A DNA stretch of 32,445 bases from Anaerolineaceae bacterium (lineage in GTDB: Bacteria > Planctomycetota > Phycisphaerae > FEN-1346 > JAACEH01), in contig JAACEH010000025.1 of assembly GCA_011682595.1 (NCBI GenBank), positions 1 through 32,445 on the forward strand, in the 5' to 3' direction. Positions within the stretch are counted from its first letter, which is position 1; each line of letters opens with the position of its first letter. This document shows, piece after piece, positions 7,676-16,971 of the stretch. Under the pieces are notes generated by a model. The model did no database searches, was not told where the DNA came from, and worked only from the letters and a program-made list of their open reading frames with translations. The translations under genes and the position numbers were made by a program.

Positions 7676-9079
7676 ATGAAGCGCCGAACATGGCTACTGG
7701 CAATTGTTATGGTGGCAGCCCTGATGGCCGGGTCCTGCGGGCCGGAGAAGGGCGGCGGGCCGGGCCTGCGGCTGGGCAAGTCCGGCAAGTACGCAGCCAT
7801 TGACTTTCAGGGCATGATCGAAGGGGCCAAGGAGAAGGTCTTTCCGACGCTCGTCTACGTCAAGCCGATCCGCGAGGATTACAGCGAGGGCAAGAAGCAG
7901 CGGCAGATCATCAGCGGCTCGGGCGTCATCATCAGCGAAGACGGTTACCTGGTCACCAACCACCACGTAGCCGACAAGGCGGTCGAGATTCGCTGCGTGC
8001 TGTTCGACAATTCGATGCTGGAGGCGGAGTTGATCGGCACCGACAAGGACACCGACCTGGCCCTGCTGAAGCTCAAGCCTAAGGACCCGGAAACGAAGTT
8101 CCCCTTTGCGGTGCTGGCCGACAGCGACACCGTCGAGGAAGGGCAGTTCGTGATGGCCCTGGGCTCGCCGTGGGGGCTGAAGCGCAGCATCAGCCTGGGC
8201 ATCATTTCCAGCGCCCAGCGGTATCTGGAGGGCAGCAGCGAGTACAGCCTGTGGTTTCAGAGCGACGCATCGCTGAATCCCGGCAACTCGGGCGGCCCGC
8301 TGATCAACACCGCCGGCGAGGTCATCGGCATCAACACCCTGGCCACCATGATGGGCGGCGACATGGGATTCAGCATACCGTCGAACACGGTGCGTTACGT
8401 GGTCGAGCAGCTCAAGGCCCACGGCGAGGTCAAGCGCTCCTGGACGGGGCTTCGGCTGCAACCGCTGCGGGACTTCGACCGCGACTCGTTCTTTGAGGGC
8501 GACCACGGTGTCCTGGTGGCCAGCGTCGATCCCGGCGGCCCGGCCGACAAGGCCGGCTTGAAGGTCGGCGACCTGATCCTGGCGGTCAACGGCCGGGAGG
8601 TCAACGGCCTTTACAACGAGAACCTGCCTCCGATCCGGACGCTGCTGGGCCGGTTGCCGGTGGGCCGCGCGGTGACCTTCCGGATCCAGCGCGACGGCAA
8701 GCCGCTGAGCCTGGCCGTGACCGGCTCGGAAAAGGGCCTGGTCGAAGGCCAGGACCTGGAACTGAAGCGCTGGAACATGACCGTCAAGACCATCAACGAA
8801 CACGCTGATCCGCAATTGTACTACTACGTCAAGGAAGGCGTTTACGTGCAGGGGGTCAGCTATCCCGGCAACGCCGCCCAGGCCGGATTCTCGGGCCGCG
8901 GCGAGATCATCCTCAAGGTGGACAACCGGGAGGTCAAGACGCTGGAGGACATCAAGAAAATCTACGACGAGATTCTCAAGGACACCAAGCGTAAGCCCCG
9001 GGTGGCCTTCGAGATCATGCGAAACGGCATGCCTTCGATGCTGGTTCTGGACTACGCACGTGATTACGACAAGCAATAG
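7676..9079 (+). CDS. HtrA/DegP-type trypsin-like serine protease, probable lipoprotein, two PDZ domains
   Basis: 467 aa. The N-terminus M-K-R-R-T-W-L-L-A-I-V then A-A-L-M-A-G-S-C is a lipoprotein-type signal with C21 as the lipidated residue; Ala at -3 is less usual. The S1 protease domain (about 50-250) has the full triad: H97 in T-N-H-H-V, D127 in T-D-L-A-L-L, and S205 in N-P-G-N-S-G-G-P-L. Two PDZ domains follow, around GVLVASVDPGGPADKAGLK (about 278 on) and GVYVQGVSYPGNAAQAGF (about 390 on). HtrA proteases degrade or hold misfolded proteins in the cell envelope. The ATG at 7676 has AGGAGG 7 nt upstream. It is followed 45 nt later by a PDZ protein without a triad, probably in the same transcript. 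Confidence 0.93.
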   Translation: MKRRTWLLAIVMVAALMAGSCGPEKGGGPGLRLGKSGKYAAIDFQGMIEGAKEKVFPTLVYVKPIREDYSEGKKQRQIISGSGVIISEDGYLVTNHHVADKAVEIRCVLFDNSMLEAELIGTDKDTDLALLKLKPKDPETKFPFAVLADSDTVEEGQFVMALGSPWGLKRSISLGIISSAQRYLEGSSEYSLWFQSDASLNPGNSGGPLINTAGEVIGINTLATMMGGDMGFSIPSNTVRYVVEQLKAHGEVKRSWTGLRLQPLRDFDRDSFFEGDHGVLVASVDPGGPADKAGLKVGDLILAVNGREVNGLYNENLPPIRTLLGRLPVGRAVTFRIQRDGKPLSLAVTGSEKGLVEGQDLELKRWNMTVKTINEHADPQLYYYVKEGVYVQGVSYPGNAAQAGFSGRGEIILKVDNREVKTLEDIKKIYDEILKDTKRKPRVAFEIMRNGMPSMLVLDYARDYDKQ

Positions 9080-9124
9080 GCCGACCGACGGTGCGAGGCG
9101 TTCCGAGTCGAGAAAGGAAAGCAA

Positions 9125-11413
9125 ATGAACAGGTGGATAATCAAGCGTCTTGCTCTGATGTTGGCGGCGGCGGTGATGGCGGCCGGATCGGCGACGATCT
9201 CGTCGGCCCAGGCGCCGCCCGCTGAGGCGGAGGCCGGGCCGGCCCAGGCGGCCGAGCAGCCGGCGGCCGAAACCGACCAGGAGACCCAGGCCCGGGAGAA
9301 GGCTGAGGAACTGGCCGAGCAGAGGGAGCTTGTCGCCAAGATCATGGATCAGGCCCGAGATTACCTGGTGATGGTGGCCACACGATGGGACAAGGACAAA
9401 GGCGAGAGTCCCGGAGACAGCTACGAGATTCAGAGGAGCATCGAGAACAAGACCTCCAGCGAGGCCATGGGCATAATGCTCGACCCGGCCAAGGGACTGG
9501 TTCTGTCGCCCGACAAGGGATACCAGACGCGGTTCATCGACTCGGTCAAGGGCTTCACGGCCAGGGGCAAGGAATTCCCACTCCAGCCGTACGGATTCTA
9601 CCTGGGCTTCCGGGGCATGCTGTGCAAAACGGACAAGTGGCCGGGATCGAAAAAGCCCCTGCCCTGGTTCGACGGTCCCGTGGAGGCCATGACAGGTCTT
9701 TGCCTAGCCCGCTTGTCGCGTGGCCGTCTGGGCTGGGACCTGACCGTCTGGCTGGGCGGCGGCGGCCGCATCACCCAGGCCACGGACCGCAAGACCGACC
9801 AGGAGCTGATTTCCGAAACCAGCGGCGGCCTGACCTTCGACGACGAGGGACGCCCTTTGGGCTTTCGCATTCCGCCACTGGTGAGCATGGCCGGCAGCCG
9901 GTTTCCGTGGCGGGCAACTGATGTGGCCAAGGCCACCCTGGTGACCTTCAAGGATTTCCAGGAGCAGAAGACCGCGCGGATTGAGAAGTTCGGCAAGTTC
10001 GCTCACGAGATCAAGATCGTCTACCGCCAGCCCGAGGAGGGCGAGGACAACCTGGAATTCGAGGGCGAGGATCGCTCCAGCCTGACCCAGTACTATTACG
10101 GTTACGCGGTCGCGCCGCGGCACATCTTCGTGCCGCTGAAACTGGAGAAGATTTACATTCAACGTTTCAAGGAGATCACCGTCCGCTTCAACGGCACGGA
10201 GGTCCCGGCCAAGTTCCTGGGGGCCTACCTGAACTTCGGGGGTTTCCTGATCGAGACCGAGAAGGCCGAGAGCCCGGCGGTCATGCCCTCAGAGCCGGTC
10301 GCCCTGCCGGACGTGAACCGGGCGGTGCTGACCTACCTGGCCGAGCGAAAGTTCGGCACCCGCCGCGACACCGTCTGGTACAACCGCATCAGCGGCTACG
10401 AGCGGGGCTACAAGGACGTTCTCTGGCCCAGGACCCAGACCCCGCTGACTCGCGGCACGCTGGTCATGGACTTCGAGGGCCGTCCGATGGGCATGAGCCT
10501 CATCGAGCGTCGCCCCGAAGAGGAGAAAAAGGGCGAAGGCAACCGCAGTTGGCGCTATCGCCGTCGCAGCGGACAGTTGAAGCTCTACCGGATGGACAAG
10601 CTGGCCGAGGCCTTCAAGAATCCGCAGGCCCACTTCGACCCCAACCTCAAGCCGACCGACCAGAGGGAGGAAAAGCGGCTGGCCTGGCTGGGCGTCGAGA
10701 CCCAACCGGTCACGCCCATGCTGGCCGAGATGCTGGACGACATGGCCTCCAGCGAGATTGTCCAGAAGCTGACGCGACGCGGGCAGATCGGCTTGCGGGT
10801 CACCTACGTTTACGAGGGGTCGCCGGCCGACGCCGCGGGCATCAAGCCCGGGGCCGTACTGATCGAGGTCGCCGAAGAGGGCCAGGACGACGCAATCGAA
10901 TTGAAACCCCGCGAGAGCTACAAAAGTTACAGCCGCTATAGCAGATACTCCATGGCCTCCAGCACAAACCGCAACAACTACCTGACCAAGCTGCTGACGC
11001 GGCTCGGTCCCGGGACAAAGATCGCCCTGACCTACATCGAGGGCACCCGGAAGAAGTCGCAAGACTTCACGCTTGCCTGGGCGCCGTACGATTACTCGTC
11101 GTCCAACAAGTTCAAGGACGAAAAAACCGGACTGACGGTCAAGGACCTGACTTACGATGTGCGAGCCTACCTGCACCTGGCGACCGACCAGCCGGGCGTA
11201 ATCGTCTGGAAGGTCGAGCCGGGCGAGAAGGCGGCCGTGGCCCGGATATTCCCATCGGCGATTCTGACTGAACTGAACGGCCGGCCGATCAAGGACGCCG
11301 ACGACTACCGGAAACGCATCGAGGCCATTCAGAATACCGAAGGAGGCGGCACCGCCGTGATCAAGATCCTGGTCATGGGCAAGAGCCGCATGGTGAGAAT
11401 CCAATTCCAGTAG
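9125..11413 (+). CDS. Secreted PDZ protein resembling a catalytically dead HtrA
   Basis: 762 aa with a signal peptide (MNRWIIKRLALMLAAAVMAA, cleavage likely after S-S-A or A-Q-A near residue 29) and an Ala/Glu/Gln-rich segment to about residue 70. The middle (about 75-500) reads like two degenerate trypsin-like beta-barrel regions: strand-like stretches around GIMLDPAKGLVLSPDKGY and GTLVMDFEGRPMGMSL resemble protease scaffolds, but no His-Asp-Ser set or GNSGG motif is present. Two PDZ-like domains follow: LAWLGVETQPVTP with TYVYEGSPADAAGIKPG, and a C-terminal one around AVARIFPSAILTELNGRPI. It follows the active protease by 45 nt, so I infer a partner, adaptor or substrate-binding role in the envelope. 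AAAGGAAAG precedes the ATG. The pseudo-protease reading is an inference from fold-like patterns. Confidence 0.75.
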   Translation: MNRWIIKRLALMLAAAVMAAGSATISSAQAPPAEAEAGPAQAAEQPAAETDQETQAREKAEELAEQRELVAKIMDQARDYLVMVATRWDKDKGESPGDSYEIQRSIENKTSSEAMGIMLDPAKGLVLSPDKGYQTRFIDSVKGFTARGKEFPLQPYGFYLGFRGMLCKTDKWPGSKKPLPWFDGPVEAMTGLCLARLSRGRLGWDLTVWLGGGGRITQATDRKTDQELISETSGGLTFDDEGRPLGFRIPPLVSMAGSRFPWRATDVAKATLVTFKDFQEQKTARIEKFGKFAHEIKIVYRQPEEGEDNLEFEGEDRSSLTQYYYGYAVAPRHIFVPLKLEKIYIQRFKEITVRFNGTEVPAKFLGAYLNFGGFLIETEKAESPAVMPSEPVALPDVNRAVLTYLAERKFGTRRDTVWYNRISGYERGYKDVLWPRTQTPLTRGTLVMDFEGRPMGMSLIERRPEEEKKGEGNRSWRYRRRSGQLKLYRMDKLAEAFKNPQAHFDPNLKPTDQREEKRLAWLGVETQPVTPMLAEMLDDMASSEIVQKLTRRGQIGLRVTYVYEGSPADAAGIKPGAVLIEVAEEGQDDAIELKPRESYKSYSRYSRYSMASSTNRNNYLTKLLTRLGPGTKIALTYIEGTRKKSQDFTLAWAPYDYSSSNKFKDEKTGLTVKDLTYDVRAYLHLATDQPGVIVWKVEPGEKAAVARIFPSAILTELNGRPIKDADDYRKRIEAIQNTEGGGTAVIKILVMGKSRMVRIQFQ

Positions 11414-11457
11414 AAGGCTTCCCGTCCGGGCGGAACTGGCGGCGCGGTCCTTGACGG

Positions 11458-11541
11458 GGTGCCCTGACCTGGTGCAGTCAGGCCATGACAAACGTTCACA
11501 AGACAATCACGGCCTGACCTTCGGTCAGACCGTGGCGCCCG
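11458..11541. repeat. Paired-hairpin intergenic repeat, GCCACGGTCTGG type, copy 2
   Basis: The right half (about 11507-11541) matches copy 1 at 3687-3721 at nearly every position, with changes only at single bases (T for C in CGGTCAGACC, G for A in GGCGCC). The left half contains GTCAGGCCATGA, which pairs with TCACGGCCTGAC. The outer arm GGGTGCC...GGCGCCC is less perfect than in copy 1. Confidence 0.75.
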
Positions 11542-11562
11542 CAGATGGCGAGCCGGGAGCGG

Positions 11563-11597
11563 CAAAAAGCCTTCGCCCCTTGGCCAGGGGGAAGGCT
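11563..11597 (-). terminator. Rho-independent terminator of the kinase gene
   Basis: On the minus strand, AGCCTTCCCCCT pairs with GGGGCGAAGGCT around a short loop, followed at once by five T residues. It lies about 117 nt downstream of the kinase stop codon. Confidence 0.65.
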
Positions 11598-11713
11598 CTC
11601 GTTCCGGCATGAACTTCTAAAGAGCGAGGTTCAAAGCCGAGTTGCTCTATCCTTCGGGCTTGGTCCCGGCTTCGGTCGTCTTCTCGGCAGCCGGTTTCTC
11701 GGAACCGCCCTCC

Positions 11714-13482
11714 TCAATCGTCGCCGACTTCGTCCTCCGGGACTTCTTCGGAATCGTCGCCCTGCAACCGGTCGATGTCGGCCTGGGCTTTCCTGGCATA
11801 CTCGGTGTTCCCGTAGGTATCGATAATGTTCTGGTAGACTTCCAGTACGCGGAGCTGGTCGGTCGCCCAGGCTTCTTTCTCGTAGGCTTTCGCCCTTTCG
11901 TAGGTCTCCCGTGCGCTCTTGAGAAATGGATCTTCCTCTGGCTCGGGTTCTGCGGCCGCCACGGTCGGTTGCTGGCCGGGCTCGGGTTTCGGCGCCGCCC
12001 CTTCCTCCTTCGGCGCTTCGGCCGTCTCCGCTTGCGTGTCGCCTGGTGGGGTGCTCTGGCCTGTGGACTGCGACTTCGTCCCCTTAACGATAACGGCTGC
12101 GGCGCCGCTGGTCCCGATCTGCTTCAGCGTCTGGTTGTCCGCATCGCCGCCGCTGCCGATGGCCAGGATGATGGCCAGCACCACTGCGGCAATACAGACC
12201 AGGGCCACCAGAAGGCCGCCGATGATATACCATTTCAGGGGACTGACTTTCTCGATCGTTTCGACCATGCGGATCCGGCTGGTCGACCGGTCCACCCGGC
12301 GGGCCGCCTGTTTCATGACCGCTCCGACATGAGAACCGACCTGCGGCGTGACCGCCCCGATCTGGGCGGAAACCGCTTCCAGGTTCACCGTCGCGTTCGG
12401 GTCCAGCGACTCGAAGTCCAAGCCCTCCAGGGCCCCGAGCAGATCGCCGGCCGTCTGGTAGCGCTTGTCCGGATCCTTGGCCATGGCCTTTTCGATGATG
12501 CGGAACACCGCCGCAGGAAGGCCCGGAACCACCTTCCGCGGGTCAGGCGGCGGATCAAAGCGGTGGCGGTTCATCACCTCTTCGGTGTCGCGGCCCTCGT
12601 ACGGCGGGCGGCGAGTCAGGGCCACGTAGTAGGTCGCCCCCATGGAATAGACGTCGCTCCGCGAGTCGCCGTCCTCGCCTTCGCACTGCTCGGGGGCCAT
12701 GTACAGCGGCGTACCCACGGCCCGGCCCTCCTCGTACTCGGAGGTGTCGCGGAAAATGTCGCGGGCCAAACCGAAGTCGGTCATCTTCACCTGGTCCTCG
12801 CTGGTGACCATGATGTTGCCCGGCTTGATGTCGCGATGAATCAGGCCCCGGCGATGTGCGTGGGCCAGACCCCGGGAGGCCTCGGTTATGATCCGCGTCG
12901 CTTCCTGCGGCGTCAGACGTTTCTGGCGAACCACCTCGGCCAGGCTGCGGCCGTCGACCAGTTCCATGACGATGAAATACAACTGCATATCTGGTGAACC
13001 GTCACGATGTTCGGATGGCTGAGCTTGGCCGCCGAGCGGGCCTCCTGGAGAAAATGCTGAATCTTCTCTTTGCCGGCCCGGGCCACATTCGGCGGCAACA
13101 CTTTCAGGGCCACATGACGGTGAAGCGACTTGTCGAAGGCCCGGTACACGGCGCCGAAGCCGCCGATGCCCAACAGGTCCTCGATGCGGAAACCGCCCAG
13201 TTCGCAGCCGATGAGCTTGCGAGCTTCTTCCTGGACTCGGTCAGGTGATTTCCTGGAGCCGCGATGCGACGCCTGGGGCGCGGCCGGGACGGTCGGCGGC
13301 TTGGGCTCAACCGCCTGGGCCACCGCGACCGGCTCAATCGGCTCGGCCTTTACGGGCGCAGCAACCGGCGTCTCGGCCACCCACACGTGGCCGCACTTGC
13401 ACTTGATCTTATGGCCGAGGCGCTGCGGCGAGAGTTTGTACGACCGAGCGCAATTCGGACAGGTAACAACAGTTGCTGCCAA
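11714..13482 (-). CDS. Transmembrane Ser/Thr protein kinase with N-terminal zinc ribbon, frame-shifted
   Basis: About 590 codons in two frames. It begins with a zinc-ribbon-like knuckle (C8, C11, C28, C30) of the MJ0042 type, then a Pro/Ala-rich linker. The Hanks-type kinase domain follows: glycine loop GIGGFGAVYRA, K127 in VALKVL, E147, catalytic HRDIKPGNIM, DFGLA, and GTPLYMAPEQ. After the kinase comes a membrane helix (WYIIGGLLVALVCIAAVVLAI), a Pro/Glu-rich stretch and a TPR-like tail ending in acidic residues. The frame breaks near 12986-12992, between HPNIVTVHQI and MQLYFIVMELVDG. About three residues are also missing there compared with related kinases, so a deletion of about 10 nt fits better than one base. 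The start is TTG at 13482 with AGGAGG 9 nt upstream. The strand opposes the atp operon. Confidence 0.88.
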
Positions 13483-13575
13483 CCGTCGTAACCTCCTGGT
13501 ACGGCGACTCTTGGAGAATTGATTCGCTTCCAGACAGCCGCCCCCGATTCGGGCGGCTTATCCCTGACAATAACA

Positions 13576-13603
13576 ATTCTAATTCACTTCCGCTGAATGT
13601 CAA
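13576..13603 (-). promoter_or_regulatory. Candidate sigma-70 promoter for the kinase
   Basis: On the minus strand, perfect TTGACA (13603-13598), a 16-nt spacer and TAGAAT (13581-13576; 5 of 6 matches), about 94 nt upstream of the TTG start. The predicted leader contains the GCCGCCC/GGGCGGC hairpin at 13537-13557. Confidence 0.6.
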
Positions 13604-13682
13604 AGCCATTATCACCCCATCGTCCCGGGTGTATGTCAAGATTGTAGGCAAAGTCAAGTAGATCTGGTCAACAGACCCGGCG

Positions 13683-13758
13683 GGGGTGGCATGCGTCGCT
13701 GGCGACGCATGTTCCGTGATTCCACGACATGGGCTGGCAAGCAAGCCCATGCCACCCC
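13683..13758. repeat. Paired-hairpin intergenic repeat, GGGGTGGCATG type
   Basis: The outer arms GGGGTGGCATG (13683-13693) and CATGCCACCCC (13748-13758) are perfect complements. Inside lie two hairpins: ATGCGTCGC/GCGACGCAT (13691-13710) and CATGGGCT/AGCCCATG (13728-13751). The whole could fold as a three-way junction. Confidence 0.8.
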
Positions 13759-13981
13759 GCCGCATGAAAAATCCACCTACAAACGTGGCGTGCACCCAGC
13801 AAATCCCCGCCCGGTGAATTTCCTTGACTGTACGGCCAGAAAAGCCAAAATGCCCTTTTGCAATGCAGCGTACTACGTACCAACGGCCTGAAAGATTGAC
13901 AATCAGCAACAGAAGCGCGCGCAGGATGGCAGGTCTCCTGCGGCGCTAACCCGCGCAAAAAAGAATTGAGGAAGGCCCGAA

Positions 13982-14239
13982 GTGGCCGGCAACGGGAAGC
14001 CCGACGACAGCCAGAGAAGGATGTTGCGCCGTGCTGTCAAGGTTTTCGCTGTGCCTTGGCTGATGGTATTGGCGATCGTGGGCGCCTGGCTGCTCGGCAA
14101 CTACGTGGACAGGAAGTTCGAGACGTGGCCGTATGCGACCATTGTGCTGATAGTCTTCGCCGTGCCCGGGGCTGCATGGAAATCGTATCGGATCATCATG
14201 ACAGTGATGAAGGACGAATCCCGTGACCCAGGGCGTTGA
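13982..14239 (+). CDS. atpZ: AtpZ-like small membrane protein of the ATP synthase operon
   Basis: 85 aa. After a basic N-terminus come two membrane helices (about residues 24-41 and 49-65). The segment G-A-W-L-L-G-N-Y-V-D-R-K-F then P-Y-A-T-I-V and G-A-A-W-K-S-Y-R resembles the AtpZ (ATPase gene 1) family, which is typically the first gene of bacterial atp operons and is proposed to aid Mg/Ca supply or assembly. The start is GTG at 13982 with GAGGAAGG 6 nt upstream. It overlaps the next gene by 17 nt, so the two are translationally coupled. The family call rests on position and topology as much as on sequence. Confidence 0.75.
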   Translation: MAGNGKPDDSQRRMLRRAVKVFAVPWLMVLAIVGAWLLGNYVDRKFETWPYATIVLIVFAVPGAAWKSYRIIMTVMKDESRDPGR

Positions 14240-14627
14240 CGTCAGAGAATTCGAGGCATTCCAGAGGCGGGCCTTCAAGCTCGCTCTGGGTCTGTGGATG
14301 GCCGCCCTGGTGACAGGCCTTGTCGCTGCCCGAGGCTTCTCGCCGATCGTGGGCGGCGTCCTCTTTGGCGGCCTGGCTTCCCTGGCTGCGTTTCGCTTCA
14401 AGGTCTGGACGCTGAGACGGCTGGCCGACGAGCCAACCAAGAAGCGGGCCTCGCGGCTGCCGTTTCTTGACGCGGCCCGCTACCCGATCCTGGCCGCAGG
14501 CATGGCCCCCGCCATCTGGCTGGCCATACGAGAAGACATGAAGTACCTGTTCGCCGCCGCGGCGGCACTGCTGCTGTGCAATCTGGCCGTCATTATCCAG
14601 GCGGTCCGCGAGTCACGAAAAGCTTAG
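14223..14627 (+). CDS. AtpI-like ATP synthase assembly protein
   Basis: 134 aa with four hydrophobic segments (about residues 21-36, 40-58, 88-104 and 107-127), a topology shared with the AtpI/subunit I group. AtpI helps assemble c rings, notably sodium-type rings, and is not part of the finished enzyme. The sequence itself is weakly diagnostic; I rely on its place between atpZ and atpB. The start is GTG at 14223, inside the end of atpZ, with GAAGGA 8 nt upstream. It ends 14 nt before the atpB ATG. Confidence 0.7.
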   Translation: MTQGVDVREFEAFQRRAFKLALGLWMAALVTGLVAARGFSPIVGGVLFGGLASLAAFRFKVWTLRRLADEPTKKRASRLPFLDAARYPILAAGMAPAIWLAIREDMKYLFAAAAALLLCNLAVIIQAVRESRKA

Positions 14628-14641
14628 ACGGTCGAGACCTT

Positions 14642-15710
14642 ATGGACACCGTTGCACCAAAAATCGGCAACCAGATCTATATCGACGGGATGCCGCTGAT
14701 TACCTACCAGTACGGCACGATCTTCATGTCGATCCTGGTCGTGCTGATCCTGTCGCTGGTGGCTTTCCTGTGGACGCGCCGCCTCAAGGCGGTCCCCGGA
14801 CGCGGACAAGCCCTGCTGGAACTGATCGTCTCGGCCTTCCGCGACCTGGTCTACTCGACCATGGGGCCCAGGGACGGCCGCCATTACCTGCCGCTGATCG
14901 GAACCATCTTCCTGTTCGTCTGGACCTGCAACATGATCGGCCTGATTCCCACGGCCGACATTTTTCACTCCCTGACCGGCGACACGAGCCTCTACTTCAC
15001 CATCGGCGGCCACACGGTGGAAATCCCGGGCAGCCAGGAACCGACGCGAAACGTCAATTTCCCCTGGGCCCTGGGCCTGATGACCTTCTTCATCATGCAC
15101 ATCGCCGCAATTGCGCGCAAGGGGCCGGCCAAGTACTTCGACGAGTATTTCCACCCCCACCTGGGCTCGTTCAACTGGCCGCTGCAGAAACCCGTTTTGG
15201 CGCCTCGTCGCCGCCGGCGCCCTGGCCGCCGTCTGGGGAGCACTGGCCGGAGTCATCGCCCTGCTGACAGGCGGCCGCAACACAATCTTCCCGCAGGCCA
15301 TCGGTCCATACAAAGTCACCTGGCTGACGGTCATCGTGGCGGCTGTCGCCGGGGCGGCCTTCCTCTGGTGCATGGTCCGCCTGTCGCACGAGCGGCGCCG
15401 CGTCGGCGTGCCGAACATCCTGATGTTCCCGCTCAACGCGATCGGCAAGGGGGCGGAGATTCTCTCCATGAGCTTCCGATTGTTCGGCAACATCTTCGGC
15501 GGGGCCATCATCATCGCCCTGTTGGGCGGCATGACCAAGCACATCGTGCTGCCGATCCTGTTGCAGGCCTTCATGGGCATTTTTGTGGGAACTATCCAGG
15601 CCTTCGTCTTCTCGATGCTGGCCCTGACCTATATTACGGTTGAGATTCAGGAAGACGAGGTCGAGGAAGCCGTCGAAGGACCGGACGCGGCCGAGGCGGC
15701 CGAAGCCTGA
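14642..15710 (+). CDS. atpB: ATP synthase F0 subunit a, with a +1 frameshift
   Basis: About 355 aa once the frame is repaired. Subunit a forms the ion half-channels against the c ring. The second half contains the key arginine in S-F-R-L-F-G-N-I-F-G-G and the last helix QAFVFSMLALTYITVEIQ; the first half has WTCNMIGLIPTADIF. The frame breaks at the T4 run 15195-15198. Reading three T instead of four joins FNWPLQKPV directly to WRLVAAGALAAVWGAL, a smooth family-like sequence, so the extra T is probably a sequencing error in an essential gene. The C-terminus is unusually acidic (EDEVEEAVEGPDAAEAAEA). The central loop (about residues 120-190) is long. The ATG at 14642 has no strong ribosome site, suggesting coupling to the gene before it. 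Confidence 0.9.
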
Positions 15711-15715
15711 TACCG

Positions 15716-16585
<870 letters not shown>

Positions 16586-16662
16586 ATGCGTAAGCAAACC
16601 CGTGCGATAAGTGTCGCCGGCGGAATCGAAAACTTTAGAGCAGGACAAGAACAGGCAAGCAT

Positions 16663-16678
16663 TCAAGTTCGAACTTGA
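16663..16678 (+). promoter_or_regulatory. Perfect 16-bp palindrome abutting the ribosome site of the single c gene
   Basis: TCAAGTTCGAACTTGA is fully self-complementary and ends one base before the GAGGAG ribosome site (16679-16684) of the next gene. It could bind a dimeric regulator or form a 6-bp RNA stem controlling translation of the c subunit. A 30-codon reading frame, starting at 16586 directly after the previous stop, ends within it. Confidence 0.45.
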
Positions 16679-16690
16679 GAGGAGCGGAGA

Positions 16691-16939
16691 ATGGCGACTA
16701 TTCCAGAGGCAATCATTCAGGCAGGCGCGTTTCTCGGCGCTGGACTGGCCATGGGCTTCGGAGCCATCGGGCCGGGCATCGGCGAAGGGTTTGCCGCGGG
16801 CAAGGCCTGCGAGGGTATCTCGCGACGGCCGGACCAGGCCGGGCTGCTGACCCGGACCATGCTCATCGGGCAGGCCGTCTCCGAGTCGACCGGCATCTAC
16901 TCGCTGGTCATCGCCCTGATCCTGGTCTACAAGCAGTAG
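16691..16939 (+). CDS. atpE: ATP synthase c subunit, one hairpin, Na+-type two-carboxylate site
   Basis: 82 aa, the ordinary length for an F-type c subunit. Its numbering matches the Ilyobacter/Fusobacterium c subunits exactly: E32 in helix 1 (G-I-G-E-G-F), then V63, E65, S66, T67 and Y70 in helix 2 (A-V-S-E-S-T-G-I-Y). E65, S66, T67 and Y70 are the sodium-binding set known from Ilyobacter tartaricus. The extra acid at 32 matches the two-carboxylate site described for Fusobacterium nucleatum. So sodium, or sodium and protons, is a likely coupling ion; this is inferred from motifs. The ATG has GAGGAG 6 nt upstream. It shares its operon with the triplicated c gene, whose hairpins 1 and 3 are its nearest relatives. 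Confidence 0.95.
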   Translation: MATIPEAIIQAGAFLGAGLAMGFGAIGPGIGEGFAAGKACEGISRRPDQAGLLTRTMLIGQAVSESTGIYSLVIALILVYKQ

Positions 16940-16971
16940 ACCGAACGCTATCGCCGGCGGCAGTGACGGAG

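Larger units (their letters stand above)
11414..11713. other. 300-nt convergent intergenic region
   Basis: This separates the PDZ gene (+) from the kinase gene (-). It holds the second copy of the GCCACGGTCTGG-type repeat (11458-11541) and a terminator for the kinase transcript (11563-11597). No coding sequence was seen. Confidence 0.7.
13483..13981. other. 499-nt divergent intergenic region before the atp operon
   Basis: This holds the kinase promoter (13576-13603, minus), a hairpin in the predicted kinase leader (GCCGCCC at 13537-13543 with GGGCGGC at 13551-13557) and the repeat at 13683-13758. For the plus-strand atp operon, the only -35-like boxes are TTGACT at 13824 and TTGACA near 13897; neither has a convincing -10 at the right distance. 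No coding sequence was supported. Confidence 0.6.

Noticed and set aside
13824..13852. atp operon promoter at TTGACT...AAAATG
   Set aside because: The -35 is fair, but the hexamer 17 nt later matches the -10 consensus at only two positions. No better pair was found, so the operon promoter is left unassigned.
13409..13909. A 166-codon frame on the minus strand upstream of the kinase
   Set aside because: It runs through the paired-hairpin repeat, the kinase promoter and the start of the kinase gene, has no domain and no ribosome site.
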